This document shows, one piece after another, positions 7,101 through 7,467 of a stretch of 7,467 bases of DNA. A program made the translations under genes and the position numbers. The notes beneath the pieces were generated by a model, which ran no database searches, was not told where the DNA came from, and saw only the letters and a program-made list of their open reading frames with translations. Position 1 is the stretch's first letter, and every line of letters begins with the position of its first letter. Source of the DNA: Deltaproteobacteria bacterium UBA2385 (lineage in GTDB: Bacteria; Myxococcota_A; UBA796; UBA2385). The stretch spans positions 1 through 7,467 of the forward strand of contig DDSR01000191.1 in assembly GCA_002343455.1 (NCBI GenBank), read 5' to 3'.

Positions 7101-7467
7101 GCTGAGCGTGGTCGACGACGTCGGCGGCTCGGCCCCGCGGGACACCCAGGCGGCCCTGGCCTCGGGCGAGGAGACCACCCTGGCCTTCGACCGCATCCAG
7201 CCGGCCGTCTCCTTCTGGGTGCCGGACGGCGAGGGCATCCTGACGGTCAGCGGCAGCCTGAGTGGCACGCCTCTGTACGAGACGCTGATCGAGCTCGAGG
7301 GCGACGACCTCGACGGCGGCGTCTTCGTGGGCCTCGTCTTCGACTACGGGGTCGACGAGCTGGTCCTGCGGCTGGAGGGAGACGCCTCCGACTGGGGCCT
7401 GGACGACATCGTCTTCAGCTACCAGGACCCGCCCGAGGACCCTGGAGACACCGGGGACACCGGGGAC
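4165..7467 (+). CDS. Large secreted FG-GAP beta-propeller protein with metal-binding motifs, 3' end outside window
   Basis: One open frame of 1101 codons runs to the right edge without a stop. Residues 1-24 look like a signal peptide (WRLLVLLSVPALL) with no lipobox Cys. Residues 28-215 form a beta-rich domain (LPFAFDWYGSEV, AFADDLG, AFVIEWRSP) like the nidogen-type or jelly-roll domains of surface adhesins, with Cys102 and Cys201 possibly paired. Residues 241-670 hold seven FG-GAP/integrin-alpha-like repeats with D-x-D-x-D-G-x-x-[DE] calcium loops at 251, 309, 375, 440, 505, 570 and 637, enough for a complete seven-bladed propeller. Residues 675-722 and 888-931 are Cys/Asp-rich putative metal-binding motifs (DCDD ... 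DNDCDG; Cys691/714 and Cys902/925). Each is followed by a jelly-roll-like domain ending in GWGLDDIALV or DWGLDDIVFS. The fragment ends in GDTGDTGD, a linker that in Myxococcota often leads to a C-terminal sorting segment. A surface-anchored or secreted calcium-binding adhesin is inferred; ligand unknown. The start at 4165 is the only ATG in this frame near the terminator. Confidence 0.92.
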   Translation, partial: MKVHPSPSWRLLVLLSVPALLTGGGPDSGGLVFTGSDEAGGPPAVALDLGAVPAEELHLGEAGSLLLDLPFAFDWYGSEVLQATVLADGALLFSGEADDLACPGEGGSWSGVAAFADDLGSGSVRTATFGRYPYRAFVIEWRSPHAVYGGEAAVQAWLVEARSEAVILLQDVDFGDAAVDGGAMAFIGAQGGGGSGLAWSCDGVLDSGSSAWFGALGRRPMASEREVGDLSWTWTGESTFQYAGSALGTGDVDGDGFGELVVGNADQHAVYLVRGGSPPLARGGLLSDADVELSDLAASRLGQAVTVVDVDGDGVGELVMGAPYTNRGSTTRVGAVWLAPGDRLLESRSLDSDDVALLGPSASRARAGWAVAGGDVDGDGYLDLAVGGPYHDAGATEAGAVWLWTGGAAAMDGDVELDDGARWDGDEDLGYAGTAVAVGDLDGDGAAEIVVGAPEADGLAAGSGRVAVLFGGGALSGGDLWSAAGFTVTGARENDRAGMSLAIGDLDGDGLSDLVVGAPYFDDSYTSEGGAFVFLDPLSAGGELSLLEADRAVLGGSSNANAGLALAVGDLDDDGDDDLAVSAPNQTGSDAGSGVVAILSGEEPAWSVFEEAAQRILGSSSGASLGRALAVGGPGVDHDGDGRVELWMGAPLEDVDGVDSAGAVHGLSLLPDFLDADADGFVTIDAGGIDCDDEDPAVFPGAGEVPADGLDNDCDGWIDDAVVLRREADHFEWDLLDELGLSSTTLFRFESSSAGSDVGSLYLSDGLRFIATGSIEAQPSIFGSAARDSLAAEYTPSSGNLVELRFDEDIEALSFWMLDVDGSYRLSAWSGGSLLFEELAVDLQADNRPGGVFVGMTFAAGVNRVLIAGEGVSGWGLDDIALVWATETDRDEDGYSELGGDCDDADAAVNPDAEEVLGNSIDDDCDGTVDGGGVSLYLDEAFWEVAAGIEPQRIDFEELAAGVAPTDEYVDLGILFDGELSVVDDVGGSAPRDTQAALASGEETTLAFDRIQPAVSFWVPDGEGILTVSGSLSGTPLYETLIELEGDDLDGGVFVGLVFDYGVDELVLRLEGDASDWGLDDIVFSYQDPPEDPGDTGDTGD
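7444..7467 (+). repeat. Start of a 9-bp (Gly-Asp-Thr) linker repeat at the window edge
   Basis: The codons for GDTGDTGD (GAC ACC GGG repeated) begin here and run off the right edge. Such low-complexity linkers commonly separate the folded part of myxobacterial surface proteins from a C-terminal anchoring signal. Its full length cannot be seen. Confidence 0.6.

Overview
The window is very GC-rich DNA with strongly G/C-biased third codon positions. It looks like a piece of a Myxococcota-type (delta-proteobacterial) chromosome. This rests on the last gene: a secreted, Asp-rich protein with FG-GAP repeats, two Cys-containing 'DCDD...DNDCDG' metal-binding motifs and a Gly-Asp-Thr linker at the window edge, an architecture common in myxobacteria and their relatives. 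The assignment is inference, because no ribosomal RNA or other phylogenetic marker is present.

Layout. Positions 1-2839 hold a leftward (minus-strand) gene series, read from right to left: murJ (lipid II flippase, 2839-1154), a HemK-like methyltransferase (1153-515) that starts on the base after the murJ stop, a possible small basic protein (469-182), and the first 32 codons of prfC (peptide chain release factor 3), which runs off the left edge. Positions 2840-3036 are a divergent intergenic region with three copies of a 22-bp direct repeat, a candidate operator. Positions 3037-4077 encode, rightward, an exported protein of four roughly 74-residue PEGA-like repeats, closed by a textbook intrinsic terminator at 4089-4127. 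From 4165 to the right edge one uninterrupted reading frame of 1101 codons encodes a modular secreted protein: an N-terminal beta-sandwich-like domain, a regular seven-repeat FG-GAP beta-propeller, then two copies of a [metal-binding motif + jelly-roll-like domain] module, then a DTGDTGD linker.

How the genes fit together. The left cluster combines cell-wall precursor export (MurJ) with translation termination (RF3 and a methyltransferase of the family that modifies release factors). The right half encodes envelope or surface proteins. No mobile element, CRISPR array, tRNA or rRNA was seen.

Most unusual points: MurJ ends in four exact PPPPGMG repeats encoded by a 21-bp tandem array, which match the PPG-phi ligand pattern of GYF domains; the 22-bp repeats between the divergent genes; the regular four-repeat exported protein; and the large surface protein, which may be translated from a leaderless mRNA.
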